64,000 nucleotides of DNA, taken from contig CAWKCY010000020.1 of the NCBI GenBank assembly GCA_963848195.1, positions 124,001 to 188,000 on the forward strand. The letters are read 5' to 3'. Origin of the DNA: CAVQBP01 sp963848195. GTDB lineage: Bacteria > Bacteroidota > Ignavibacteria > Ignavibacteriales > Ignavibacteriaceae. Positions 26,240-34,452 of the stretch are shown here, one piece after another. Within the stretch, counting starts at the first letter, position 1. Each line of letters starts with the position of its first letter. Made by a program: the position numbers and the translations under genes. The notes under the pieces are model-generated. The model saw only the letters and a program-made list of their open reading frames with translations. It was not told the origin of the DNA and did not search any database.

Positions 26240-26680
26240 ATGTCAAAAGATTACGATCCCGCAATGCATTCTGCCGAGCACATTCTTAACCAGACAATGG
26301 TTAGGAAATTCAAAAGCGGAAGATCTTTCAGCAATCATATTGAGAAAAAGAAATCTAAATGTGATTATCACTTTAACAGAGATCTATCTCCCGAAGATAT
26401 CCTTGAAATAGAAGAAAAAGTAAATTTCGAAATACGAAAAAATCATACCGTCTTCGAAGAATTTTTACCAAGAGAAGAAGCTGAAAAATATTATTATCTT
26501 GAAAGGCTCCCTGCTGATGCAGGAAACGAAATCAGGATTATTAAAATTGGTGATTATGATGCATGCCCCTGCAGCGGGATTCATGTTAAGAATACTTCTG
26601 AAATAGGAGAATTTAAAATAATCTCTACTAATTTTGATAACGGAATACTCCGTGTAAGGTTCAAAATACGCAATCATTAA
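26240..26680 (+). CDS. AlaX-like alanyl-tRNA editing protein
   Basis: This 146-residue stand-alone protein corresponds to the second additional (tRNA-SAD) domain of alanyl- and threonyl-tRNA synthetases, which hydrolyses misacylated tRNA. The zinc and active-site motifs are intact: HSAEH (His10, His14) and CSGIH (Cys111, His115). Free-standing members (AlaX) deacylate Ser- or Gly-tRNA(Ala) in trans. It overlaps no neighbour but lies 6 nt after the nitroreductase gene. A hairpin with 9-bp arms follows its stop. Confidence 0.85.
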   Translation: MSKDYDPAMHSAEHILNQTMVRKFKSGRSFSNHIEKKKSKCDYHFNRDLSPEDILEIEEKVNFEIRKNHTVFEEFLPREEAEKYYYLERLPADAGNEIRIIKIGDYDACPCSGIHVKNTSEIGEFKIISTNFDNGILRVRFKIRNH

Positions 26681-26689
26681 CGTTAATTG

Positions 26690-26709
26690 CCGTTGGATTT
26701 ATCCAACGG
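26690..26709. terminator. Hairpin after AlaX-like gene
   Basis: CCGTTGGAT and ATCCAACGG with a 2-nt centre form a compact stem-loop 10 nt after the stop. There is no long T run. It may act as a terminator and belongs by sequence to the CCGTTGG hairpins of the neighbouring MITE-like element. Confidence 0.45.
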
Positions 26710-26720
26710 AGTTGATTTAA

Positions 26721-26830
26721 AGCCTATGTGAATATCATTAACCAACGGTTTTAACCGTTGGAAAATGGAGCAATAATGAAACTTTCAACAACCGTTTTAA
26801 CGGTTTTTCTGTATTTTCACACAGCCTCTT
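26721..26830. mobile_element. MITE-like element, family 1, copy A
   Basis: Outer inverted repeats AGCCTATGTGAATAT and ATTTTCACACAGCCTCTT bound 110 bp. Inside are CCAACGGTTTTAACCGTTGG and a second AACCGTTTTAACGGTT hairpin. Similar copies are at 53013-53157 and 54303-54416, with partial ones at 38009 and about 58880. No transposase. Confidence 0.65.
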
Positions 26831-26965
26831 CACTCCGGTGACCAATTATTCATACACAAATAAAACCAATAAAATACATATTCATCTATCCTATCAGTTT
26901 TGTCTTTAAAAAATAAATGTTTTAATATAAGTTGCTTATAAATTTCAAATTAAATTGAGATTATA

Positions 26966-27169
26966 ATGAAAACTTTTATTTTATGGCTTATTTTATTATT
27001 CCTATGCTGGCCTTTAGCAATCGCTGCATTAATAGCATATCCAATTATATGGTTAATTCTGCTTCCTTTCCGGATTATCGGACTATCATTCTCAGTATTA
27101 TTCAAATTTCTAGAAGATCTAATTTTATTACCGTTCAGGATATTAAAGAGACCTTCAAGAGTGAGATGA
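26966..27169 (+). CDS. Small hydrophobic membrane protein
   Basis: The 67-residue protein has two or three hydrophobic stretches (about 3-24, 26-47 and a weaker 50-60), with a basic C-terminus (RILKRPSRVR). It begins after an AT-rich leader and sits 21 nt before the next membrane protein gene, so the two are likely co-transcribed. I recognise no family. The reading frame is supported mainly by composition and position. Confidence 0.5.
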   Translation: MKTFILWLILLFLCWPLAIAALIAYPIIWLILLPFRIIGLSFSVLFKFLEDLILLPFRILKRPSRVR

Positions 27170-27190
27170 TAGAAAATAAAAGAAAAAACA

Positions 27191-27910
27191 ATGCAGACAC
27201 TTAAGAGAACACTGCTTTCAGTGACGGTTTTTGCCATTGCTATGGGTTTTCTAGAAGCAATCGTTGTTGTCTATTTAAGGGATATCTATTACTCCGGCGG
27301 ATTCAAATTCCCTTTAATGATTATCCCCGATTCAACTCTTAGAATAGAAATATTACGTGAGTTCTGTACCCTTGTTATGCTTTTATCAATATCGTTTATT
27401 GCAGGTAAGAATAAATTAGAAATTTTTTCCTACTTCCTTTTTACTTTTGCACTCTGGGATATATCATACTATATAGGTTTAAAATTAATATTAAACTGGC
27501 CTGCTTCTCTTTTTACATGGGATATCCTCTTTTTAATTCCTATCCCCTGGATTGGTCCTGTTCTTGCACCTTTAATTAGTTCTTTTACTATGATCCTGCT
27601 TGCACTGGTATTTTTAGCTCTTCAGAATAAAAACCAAGTTTTTAAAATTAGATTAGGAGATTGGCTATTTATTTTTCTAGGCGCAGTTTTAATATTTGTA
27701 TCTTTTATATGGGATTACAGCCGGATCATTATAAAAAATAATCTGTTTGGGAATATCCTTTCTCTCAGGCAAAGTTCATTTATTAATGTAACTCAAAATT
27801 ATATCCCCTATTATTTTCACTGGGATTTATTCATATTAGGTATTATCTCAATTTATTTTGCAATCTTTTTACTATTAAAAAGGTATGATTTCATGTCAAA
27901 AGAAGGGTAG
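27191..27910 (+). CDS. Integral membrane protein of unknown function
   Basis: The 239-residue protein has about six to seven predicted membrane helices, with charged turns between (for example RDIYYSGGFKFP and KNKLEIF). No transporter or enzyme signature was recognised. It follows the small hydrophobic protein gene and ends 87 nt before a convergent receiver gene. Confidence 0.75.
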   Translation: MQTLKRTLLSVTVFAIAMGFLEAIVVVYLRDIYYSGGFKFPLMIIPDSTLRIEILREFCTLVMLLSISFIAGKNKLEIFSYFLFTFALWDISYYIGLKLILNWPASLFTWDILFLIPIPWIGPVLAPLISSFTMILLALVFLALQNKNQVFKIRLGDWLFIFLGAVLIFVSFIWDYSRIIIKNNLFGNILSLRQSSFINVTQNYIPYYFHWDLFILGIISIYFAIFLLLKRYDFMSKEG

Positions 27911-27996
27911 TATTTATATTGTAAACGCTTCCATAATTGTTTACAACTTCACAAAAAGAAAATATTTCAAAAAACTTAGAATCCAGCTAAATTAAA

Positions 27997-28401
27997 TTAT
28001 CCGAGATAATAATCAGTTACATTTTGGGTTGTATCTAACATTGCCTCTAATGTTTTATTTAGGGTATCCATATCAAATGGTTTCAGCAATGTATAAAATG
28101 GGTGCAGATTGTAGCTTTTTATCAAAGAGAAATAATCCGAGTAACCTGTGATAAATATATAAGGTATTTCCCTCATTTCAGAAATACGGGACATGGCTTC
28201 TATCCCGTCTAGCTGACCTTTAAGTGATATATCGGTAATTATCAAAGAAGGGCATTCATAGAGCGCAGAACTTATTAATTCTTCACCCGATTCTACAATC
28301 CGGATTATTTTAAATCCATTTTTCTCAATACTTGATTTAATACATTTTGCCGTTATTAAATCATCTTCTCCCAGCAATACATGATAATCATCCTGCATCA
28401 T
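27997..28401 (-). CDS. Stand-alone receiver-domain protein (CheY-like)
   Basis: A single receiver domain of 134 residues with no output domain. The acidic pocket is Asp13/Asp14 (GEDDL), the phospho-acceptor Asp57 (ITDISL), with Thr85 (FITGYSD) and Lys107 (LLKPFD). Single receivers of this type commonly serve HWE/HisKA_2 kinases such as the one at 19055. No kinase gene is adjacent, so the partner is an inference. Confidence 0.9.
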   Translation of the reverse strand: MMQDDYHVLLGEDDLITAKCIKSSIEKNGFKIIRIVESGEELISSALYECPSLIITDISLKGQLDGIEAMSRISEMREIPYIFITGYSDYFSLIKSYNLHPFYTLLKPFDMDTLNKTLEAMLDTTQNVTDYYLG

Positions 28402-28712
28402 AAACCTCCTGCATTTTATCTTGGCATTAATTAATTACATTTTTAAAGACACTATCCCTTACAGTTGTTATTATATTAGAAAGAACAAAAAAATAAAAAT
28501 CGATTCCCTACAGTCTAATAGCAATGGGAATTGATTTTAATGTTTATTTTTTATAAATGCAAATTAATTTTTTAATGAGGTGAGTTATATCATTACAAAT
28601 ACTAATTTCATAATCATGCCAACTTGAAAAATGTGAGGAACGTTCCAAATTATTTGGGGATGCAAATTTGCATCCCCAATTCTGTATCCCTTTTAATTAG
28701 GAAATTAATCCA
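28402..28712. other. Intergenic interval with strong palindrome
   Basis: The 311 bp lie between the end of the BTRD1-repeat gene and the start of the receiver gene. They hold the 26-bp palindrome at 28654-28679 and a short GGAACGTTCC at 28637-28646. The promoter of the receiver gene must be here. Nothing else was seen. Confidence 0.5.
28654..28679. terminator. Perfect 26-bp palindrome after the BTRD1 gene
   Basis: A fully self-complementary 26-mer with half-site TTGGGGATGCAAA lies about 33 nt after the stop of the minus-strand gene. As RNA it folds into a 10-11-bp GC-bearing stem and could end that transcript, but no clear T run follows. A dimeric protein site is the alternative. Confidence 0.5.
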
Positions 28713-29492
28713 TCATGCCGGGTAGAATCCGTCTCCATAACCTGAAACTTGAACCGGTCGATATCCCTGAGCTCTTAACTCATCGAATATTCGCTGATAT
28801 CCGATTGCATCCATTCCATGACGTGCCTGCCATGATCCATAATTCTCTTTACGCCAAATTCCTGCATAACGTGCTATTCCCGTATCACTGTAACCGCTTA
28901 CACATGATAATCTATAACCCGCTGCCAGCATTTCATCAAACGTTTTTTGGTATTCTCTTGATGTAAGTCCATGACGTACCTGAACAGTAACCCCGTATTG
29001 TTTCTCCCAGATCCCTGCAAACAGCACATTCACATTTACTCTATATCCGCAAATCTGGGTTAATATATACCCTTGTCGAGCTAAATCATTAAATATCTGC
29101 TGGTATTGAGCTCCGGTCATTCCATGATGGGCCTGCCAATCAGGTCCTGGTTTTTGCTCCCATATTGCAGCATAGCGGGACTGACCTTCAACTGCATACC
29201 CGCTTACATTAGTAAGCCTGTAACCCTGGCTTACAAGATCATTGAATGTAGCCTGATACTGACCGGCTGTAAGACCATGCCGTGCCTGCCATGCAGTTCC
29301 ATCCTCTTTCTCAAAAAGAGCTGCAAATCTGGTTACAAACCTGGAAAGAGTAACAGGCTGTCCCGGGAATGACCATCCTGATGCATTATAAATATCGGAA
29401 AAATCCAGATATGCGTCTATCTGCTTTCCTACGATTGTACCCGGTAGGGTCGGAAGTTGTAGGAGAGATAAAAAGCCGCACATGTGCACCAT
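28713..29492 (-). CDS. BTRD1 tandem-repeat protein, main frame
   Basis: From about residue 50 the 259-residue frame holds four repeats of about 46-48 residues, each with the pattern RHGLTxxQYQxxFNDLxxQGYxLxxVSGY, then RYAxIWE. They match the bacterial tandem repeat domain 1 (PF17660) found in polyglycine hydrolases and secreted beta-lactamase-fold hydrolases. No catalytic domain is seen here. The base composition is richer in GC than its neighbours, which hints at transfer. The first 20 residues (MVHMCGFLSLLQ...) are probably not real: an overlapping open frame upstream supplies a better N-terminus, implying a frameshift near 29440-29490. Confidence 0.75.
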   Translation of the reverse strand: MVHMCGFLSLLQLPTLPGTIVGKQIDAYLDFSDIYNASGWSFPGQPVTLSRFVTRFAALFEKEDGTAWQARHGLTAGQYQATFNDLVSQGYRLTNVSGYAVEGQSRYAAIWEQKPGPDWQAHHGMTGAQYQQIFNDLARQGYILTQICGYRVNVNVLFAGIWEKQYGVTVQVRHGLTSREYQKTFDEMLAAGYRLSCVSGYSDTGIARYAGIWRKENYGSWQARHGMDAIGYQRIFDELRAQGYRPVQVSGYGDGFYPA

Positions 29493-29601
29493 TATTATAA
29501 AATTGCCCGTTTACATCATGTCGTCCATCATCCATATAAATAGAACCATGCCTCGTAGGATTACCAGGTGAATTGAAATCCTCTGTCCTTCTGAGAAGCA
29601 T
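29386..29601 (-). pseudogene. 5' part of the BTRD1 gene in another frame
   Basis: A frame beginning at the ATG at 29601 encodes MLLRRTEDFNSPG and DGRHDVNGQFYNNGAHVR. It overlaps the start of the repeat-coding frame but is shifted by one base. A single indel near 29440-29490 would join the two into a protein of about 295 residues with the BTRD1 repeats at its C-terminus. There is no signal peptide in this N-terminus. The cause could be mutation or a consensus error. Confidence 0.5.
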
Positions 29602-29608
29602 TGTAGTT

Positions 29609-30565
29609 TTACTTAAGATATTTATCTCTTTTACCGAAAATACCAAATAAACCTCCGGTATGAAGAAATAAATTCTTCATACCTTTATTCGCGGTAAGGA
29701 AATTATCATAATATGCTTTGAATGCTTTACCGGTATATGCCGGATCTAAAAGTATCCCTGAAGTAGCCGCAAATTCTTTAATTAAAGATATCTTATCCTC
29801 AGAAATATTTTTATATCCTTCCGTTGAATATCCGTCAATAACCTCTAGTCTGTCTTCATTGAGTTTGCATGAAAGTTTATAATCAAGAATACAGCCTTCC
29901 GCAAGACGCATTATTTTCTTTTTAATGAGCTGCTCCGGATAAAGTACATTAACAGCATAAACCTTCAAATTACTGTTTAATAATGCAGAACCGACTAAAA
30001 GTCCTGCGGCAGTACCACCTGAACCTGCGGCAACAGTAATTCCGGATAGCTTCTTAATATCAAATTGTTCTTTTAATTCATACATAAAGGAGATATAACC
30101 CCAAATACCAAGTGTTGTAGATCCCCCTTCGGGTATCACGTACACCCTCTTCCCCTTTGTAATCATCTCACCCCTCTCTTCAAACATTATATCATTAACT
30201 CTTGAAAAATCATTTTTTGTCAGAAAAGAAATCTCAGCTCCGAATATTTTATCAAGGAACAAATTCCCGTCAGCAGAAGGTTTATCCTTTCCCCAAAGAA
30301 ATAATTTCGTTTTAATCCCTGCCTTTGCCGCTGCAATAACAGTTGCTCTTGCATGATTAGACTGATCGCCTCCATCAGTAAAGATTAAATCCGCCCTTTC
30401 TTTTTTCGCCTGATAAATCAGGTAGTCAAGTTTTCTTACTTTATTACCTGATAACTCCATGCCCGTTAAATCATCTCTTTTTATTAAAAACTTTTTGTCC
30501 TTAAATTTACAGATCTCAACAGGAGTAGGAATATTTGCCAGCTTAACCCTTTTCGGAAATACCAT
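29609..30565 (-). CDS. PLP-dependent D-cysteine desulfhydrase / ACC deaminase family
   Basis: The 318-residue fold-type II PLP enzyme resembles D-cysteine desulfhydrase and 1-aminocyclopropane-1-carboxylate deaminase. The PLP lysine is Lys42 in SGNKVRKL, with the further motifs GGDQSNHARATVIAAAKAG, VIPEGGSTTLGIWGY and GSGGTAAGLL. These enzymes convert D-cysteine to pyruvate, ammonia and sulfide, or open the ACC ring. The sequence alone does not decide between them, though desulfhydrase is commoner in bacteria without plant contact. Confidence 0.87.
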   Translation of the reverse strand: MVFPKRVKLANIPTPVEICKFKDKKFLIKRDDLTGMELSGNKVRKLDYLIYQAKKERADLIFTDGGDQSNHARATVIAAAKAGIKTKLFLWGKDKPSADGNLFLDKIFGAEISFLTKNDFSRVNDIMFEERGEMITKGKRVYVIPEGGSTTLGIWGYISFMYELKEQFDIKKLSGITVAAGSGGTAAGLLVGSALLNSNLKVYAVNVLYPEQLIKKKIMRLAEGCILDYKLSCKLNEDRLEVIDGYSTEGYKNISEDKISLIKEFAATSGILLDPAYTGKAFKAYYDNFLTANKGMKNLFLHTGGLFGIFGKRDKYLK

Positions 30566-30726
30566 CTATTCTTCCTTGTTTAATTCATATGACTATCATT
30601 TAACTGCTCGGTGCCATGAAATATCCTGTCAAATGCCTCCCTGAATCCATAGTTTACCTCGTTTTTAAAAGATTGAAAGTTGAAAGCAGTTTATATATTG
30701 AGCCTGAAGGATTTTCATTCGCATAT

Positions 30727-31161
30727 TTATTCTCCGGTAATTCTTTTTAACAAATTTCGAAAAAGAATTTTATTTAACTTCTTAGATTTCTTACCTGATA
30801 TATAAACCAATTCCCATTGAGGCTCAGAAGTTTCATCTGCTAAATCATAAATATAGTTTTTTTCATTTTTAGCTTCGATATTTATCTGGCAATTCACGCC
30901 AAAACCCCAGAGTCCTATCGGCTTCAGTGATGTAATTATTTTCTTGTTCAAATAAATCTCTGCAGCCGGCAGACTATTATTATCAAGATTAATTGAAATT
31001 CTTTTTAAAATATATCCGGTATCTGCAATCCATTCTTCCAAATTATCAAAAAGATTATTAATTCTTTTCTTTAAATATCTTTCTCTCTCCTTCTTTTTCG
31101 TTTTTGAAGCATCTGGCATAACTAACAAATTATTATTTAAAGCTTTTGATTTCTTATTCAT
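30727..31161 (-). CDS. Hypothetical protein
   Basis: The 144-residue protein is very basic at its N-terminus (KKKERERYLKKRINN) and has a beta-rich middle with IGLWGFGVNCQINIEA. No signal peptide, membrane segment or known motif is visible. It lies between the desulfhydrase-like gene and a repeat-containing spacer, with no obvious partner. Confidence 0.6.
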   Translation of the reverse strand: MNKKSKALNNNLLVMPDASKTKKKERERYLKKRINNLFDNLEEWIADTGYILKRISINLDNNSLPAAEIYLNKKIITSLKPIGLWGFGVNCQINIEAKNEKNYIYDLADETSEPQWELVYISGKKSKKLNKILFRNLLKRITGE

Positions 31162-31574
31162 GATAAAGATAATTTCAGCTAATTATTTACAAAAGAAGCA
31201 TAAAATTAGAGTGAAGTTAAGTTAATAATTATTTTAAATTATGCAAAGATTTGTATTCGAAGGTTTGGCTACCGATTTAGATAAAAATCCTATCTGAGCG
31301 GTTTTTCTTTAACAAACCATGGTAAACATAGACTTGATAAAAAAAAGTCCGTTGTAGAGCAAAAAATGGTTCAAAACCTACGCTATTTCGTTAATATTTT
31401 TTAAGGTTGAGCAGCAATGTTTAAGACATTTCGACAACAAGAATTTGCTGATCAACTAATCCTGAACTTTAAACTCTTCCGCCGATCTTACTTAATATCT
31501 AGCTCCTCAATGACTAATGACCTGACCAGACTAATGACCAATGACTAATGACCAATGACTTTCTTCTGTAATTA
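31162..31574. other. Gene-free interval with heptanucleotide array
   Basis: The 413 bp contain the TGACYAW array at 31508-31560 just after the stop of the CBS membrane protein gene. The rest is AT-rich spacer upstream of the 30727 gene, with no supported open frame. Confidence 0.5.
31508..31560. repeat. Heptanucleotide array TGACTAA/TGACCAA
   Basis: Tandem TGACTAATGACC-type units, with one irregular unit near 31523, begin 14 nt after the minus-strand CBS gene stop. They are preceded on the plus strand by AGCTCCTCAA, the same word found beside the hemF array at 2608-2617. Confidence 0.8.
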
Positions 31575-32630
31575 TCACGCCGAAAGACACTTCCCAATAT
31601 CAACATTTGTCAGCCACCCAAGAATTTTTTCCTCTCTTTTGCCTGATTCCGTTACAAATACATCCTGGCAGTATTTTATCTTTTCCATTTCCTCCTTAGC
31701 ATGCAATATGGTTGCATTCTTTGGCAGAAAAGCTACCGCCTCTGAAACTAACTCTTTGATACCCTGATGATTCAGAAAATCATCAAACGTTAACTCCTTT
31801 AAATTGAAAGCTTCTCCCTTCTTTGAAGCTTCTCTGCTCTTCTCGAAAATAAATTTATATATAGCACTTTGATGTATCACAAATTTCAATACACCATTAT
31901 TATCCAGTACTGGAACCCTGGTAATTGTTTCACTTAATAAATTATATAAAACTTCAATATTTATCTTGTTTAATGGCTGATTTTCCGGAATAATATATGA
32001 AGTAATTTTATTAACCGGTATCATTTTTTCGGTTACTAAAATCTTTTCTCCCAGCTTGTCTTTTCTCTCATCATCCCCCACTCCCTGCTTCGTTCTAAAA
32101 AGAGTTTCAAATACTTCTCCCAATTTGTCGGTAGCCTGTTTAGAAAACATACCGACAAGCCCTGCAACGGCAGCTATTCCGAAAACACTTATATCCGTAG
32201 TTGATGTACCGGTTGATAAAAGCCCCCCTCTAATTACAAAATAAAAAATTAAGGCAAGTGACATTCCTATAAACGGTCTTACTATATACCACCATGCCCA
32301 GCTCATAACCAGTCTTTTATTACCTACATACGATACAAAGGAGGTTGAAGCATGAATAAAACTTCCCAGTCCAGCTGAAATAATTACCAGCAGAAGGAAC
32401 CTTGTCTCCGTTCCTATTGGCAATTCAAATCCGAAAATATTTAATGTTCCGTCAGCTATTATTTCACCATTACTCCCCTTTGTATTATTAGGCCATACCA
32501 TAATCAGCAGGTATACAAATAATAATGCCATAAATAAATGATAAAGCCCTAAAAAAAATACTTCAGCTTTAATATTAGTTTTTTTACCTGGAGATCTAGA
32601 ACTTTTATCTCCACCGGATTCATCATTCAT
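31575..32630 (-). CDS. Membrane protein with C-terminal CBS pair
   Basis: The 351-residue protein has about four membrane helices in its first 165 residues (near 26-45, 77-98, 112-133 and 143-165). A cytoplasmic part follows with two CBS motifs (about 205-250, with RVPVLDNNGVLKFVIHQSA, and 290-350, with AVAFLPKNATILHAKEEM). CBS pairs bind adenine nucleotides and gate attached domains. I do not recognise the membrane part, so the transported or regulated species is unknown. A heptanucleotide array follows its stop. Confidence 0.8.
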   Translation of the reverse strand: MNDESGGDKSSRSPGKKTNIKAEVFFLGLYHLFMALLFVYLLIMVWPNNTKGSNGEIIADGTLNIFGFELPIGTETRFLLLVIISAGLGSFIHASTSFVSYVGNKRLVMSWAWWYIVRPFIGMSLALIFYFVIRGGLLSTGTSTTDISVFGIAAVAGLVGMFSKQATDKLGEVFETLFRTKQGVGDDERKDKLGEKILVTEKMIPVNKITSYIIPENQPLNKINIEVLYNLLSETITRVPVLDNNGVLKFVIHQSAIYKFIFEKSREASKKGEAFNLKELTFDDFLNHQGIKELVSEAVAFLPKNATILHAKEEMEKIKYCQDVFVTESGKREEKILGWLTNVDIGKCLSA

Positions 32631-32895
32631 AAACTTCCTCCTATAATTAAATATTCCATTATTGAGATTGAAGGAACAGTCATAAATTCATCTTAAAAAA
32701 AGCAGCTAGGATAAATCTGTATAGGAAAGTTGATTTTCCACTTTTCTTTCATCCCGTTAGGAATGCTTCAAGTGGAAATCTTAAATTCAGTATTTATATA
32801 TAGCAAAAAATAATATGAAACGAAATAGCAATCTCTGATTATTTTCAAAATGTTTTATAAAGACTAGGTGAGGTTCACCTTCAGGAGGAGGCTCA

Positions 32896-33105
32896 ATTAT
32901 AAAAAATAAAATCTTCTTGACTATTCATCTCACAAATAGTATTTTATTTCGATATCTTTTCTTTATGCTCTTCCTTGTAGTGATATTTCAGTTCGGTTTT
33001 TTTTATTTAAGATTAGTTCTGAAAGATGATATCTTTATTTTTTTAGACTTAAGGTTTATCTGGACTTATATTCTAATAGAAATTACAAATTACTTTTTCT
33101 TTTAA
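32896..33105 (+). CDS. Possible small two-helix membrane protein
   Basis: A frame starting at ATT (32896) or TTG (32917) encodes about 62-69 hydrophobic residues with two candidate membrane helices and a Phe-rich end (ITNYFFF). It has a strong AGGAGGAG 6 nt before the ATT. There is no ATG, the composition is AT-driven, and its end overlaps a palindrome pair, so this may be chance. Confidence 0.2.
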   Translation: MIKNKIFLTIHLTNSILFRYLFFMLFLVVIFQFGFFYLRLVLKDDIFIFLDLRFIWTYILIEITNYFFF

Positions 33106-33117
33106 GATGTCATCTTT
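33022..33117. promoter_or_regulatory. Paired palindrome (pair 3)
   Basis: AAAGATGATATCTTT (33022-33036) and TAAGATGTCATCTTT (33103-33117) are exactly 81 bp apart, as in pair 1. The second is 34 bp before the lipoprotein start at 33151, a position fit for repression or for overlap with a promoter. Confidence 0.5.
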
Positions 33118-33150
33118 TATAACAAATTAACTAATACATTTAATACTCCT

Positions 33151-33858
33151 ATGAAAAACCATATTGTCCATCCTATAAGAATATTGCTGATGGGAATTAC
33201 TCTAATTTCCTTTTCATGCTCTACTGTTCCGGTTGAAGTGGTTGAGCTTTCATACCGGATAGGAGAAGATATCTCTGTGATACAACAATCTTATTTACAG
33301 CTTATCCATGATCATTTTGAACTGCTTCGCCAGGAACGGCTTAATTATTTAAATAATGAATGGGTTCCGAAATTTATTAATGAATGGATAAAAGACGGCA
33401 GATTAATGGATGTTGCATCTGGTTCAGTAGTATGGTCTCCAGCTCAAAGGGCTTTCGTTTCTCCTACCACAGGAGAAGAAGCAAAAGAACTTTCAAATAC
33501 CGTAGCATTCTGGTCTCAAGCTGCGATGAGTAAAATAACAAAAAAAAGAGGAGAGTTACTGGATTCGTTGAATTTTCAGGAGGCTCAGCTTTCTTCTTTA
33601 GTTTCCGAAGCTTTTAACAGGATTTATCGAGGCAATTCTATTATCACCGCCCATTTAAATAGTCTAAAGCATGTCCAGGATGTACAGGATAGTTTATTGG
33701 ATGCTTTTAGCGTAAAAGATTTACGGAATAAAATCAGCAGCAGCCTGGTGACTGTATCTGGTAATGCAAAAATAGGTCTTGAAAAAATTAAAGAAGCAGA
33801 TGGCTTTATAAATAATATAAAAAATAATTTAACAGACATTAAAAATTTAAAAAATTGA
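33151..33858 (+). CDS. Helical lipoprotein of unknown function
   Basis: The 235-residue protein has a lipobox (ISFSC, Cys23). The mature part is almost all alpha-helical with long heptad-like stretches (about 30-75, 110-165 and 190-235), suggesting a coiled-coil bundle in the periplasm. No known family was recognised. It is followed after 7 nt by a broken small gene (33866) that was probably co-transcribed with it. The paired palindromes upstream may control it. Confidence 0.75.
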   Translation: MKNHIVHPIRILLMGITLISFSCSTVPVEVVELSYRIGEDISVIQQSYLQLIHDHFELLRQERLNYLNNEWVPKFINEWIKDGRLMDVASGSVVWSPAQRAFVSPTTGEEAKELSNTVAFWSQAAMSKITKKRGELLDSLNFQEAQLSSLVSEAFNRIYRGNSIITAHLNSLKHVQDVQDSLLDAFSVKDLRNKISSSLVTVSGNAKIGLEKIKEADGFINNIKNNLTDIKNLKN

Positions 33859-33865
33859 GGTAATT

Positions 33866-34154
33866 ATGGATAATGATCCAACCGGAGGTATGGGTGAACT
33901 TGCAGATCAGACTGAAATGAAAGTAAACCAAATGCTTTCAGACAGAGAATTACAAATTATTAAAGAATACTGGCGTAAATTGGAATAAACTTCGTCCTCA
34001 AATCTCGGATGAAGAATCTTTTAATAAGTTAATCGATGCAGTTCAGGTAGCTACACAAAAAAATGAAAGTATTGCAGAATTAAAAAACCGCATTTTTAAC
34101 TTAGGTGAAAGTGTAATCAAAGTAGCAAAAGAAGTTTTAATAAAATTGCCTTAA
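33866..34154 (+). pseudogene. Small helical gene broken by a one-base frameshift
   Basis: The first 40 codons from the ATG at 33866 (MDNDPTGGMGELADQTEMK...) stop at TAA 33986-33988. In the +1 frame the sequence continues smoothly as NKLRPQISDEESFNKLIDA to a stop at 34152-34154. Removing one G near 33982 would give a single helical protein of about 95 residues. It begins 7 nt after the lipoprotein stop. It could be a real frameshift, a programmed one or a sequence error; no slippery site is obvious. I do not recognise the family. Confidence 0.6.
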
Positions 34155-34452
34155 ATTATTAATAGCTTTTGTTTAATTGGATAGGCGATAATTCTCCCAT
34201 CAGAAATCTATACTTGGAAGATAACATTTTTATTTTTATATATTTACATTTATAAAATTAAAATTTAATTTTATTCGATTTAATTTGAACCCCTCAAATT
34301 AAGCGGGCTTAAAGAATTATTCCTAATGTCAAACATCTATATTATTCTGAAACAATCAACAAATGAATTATACTGCAAATCCTGACTTTTTACTAATGAT
34401 AGATAATTGGCCCATAAATTGTGTTAAGGAATAAATTTATATTGTCACGTGA
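34155..34452. other. AT-rich spacer before the CotH gene
   Basis: The 298 bp are strongly AT-rich. I see no open frame, hairpin or repeat of note; the CotH gene promoter should lie here. Confidence 0.4.

Larger units (their letters stand above)
32631..33150. other. Intergenic interval with possible small ORF
   Basis: The 520 bp between divergent genes hold a REP-like hairpin CATCCCGTTAGGAATG (32750-32765), a dyad AGGTGA-GGT-TCACCT (32866-32880), a strong AGGAGGAG at 32883-32890, a hydrophobic open frame (32896-33105) and a palindrome pair (33022-33117). Confidence 0.45.
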
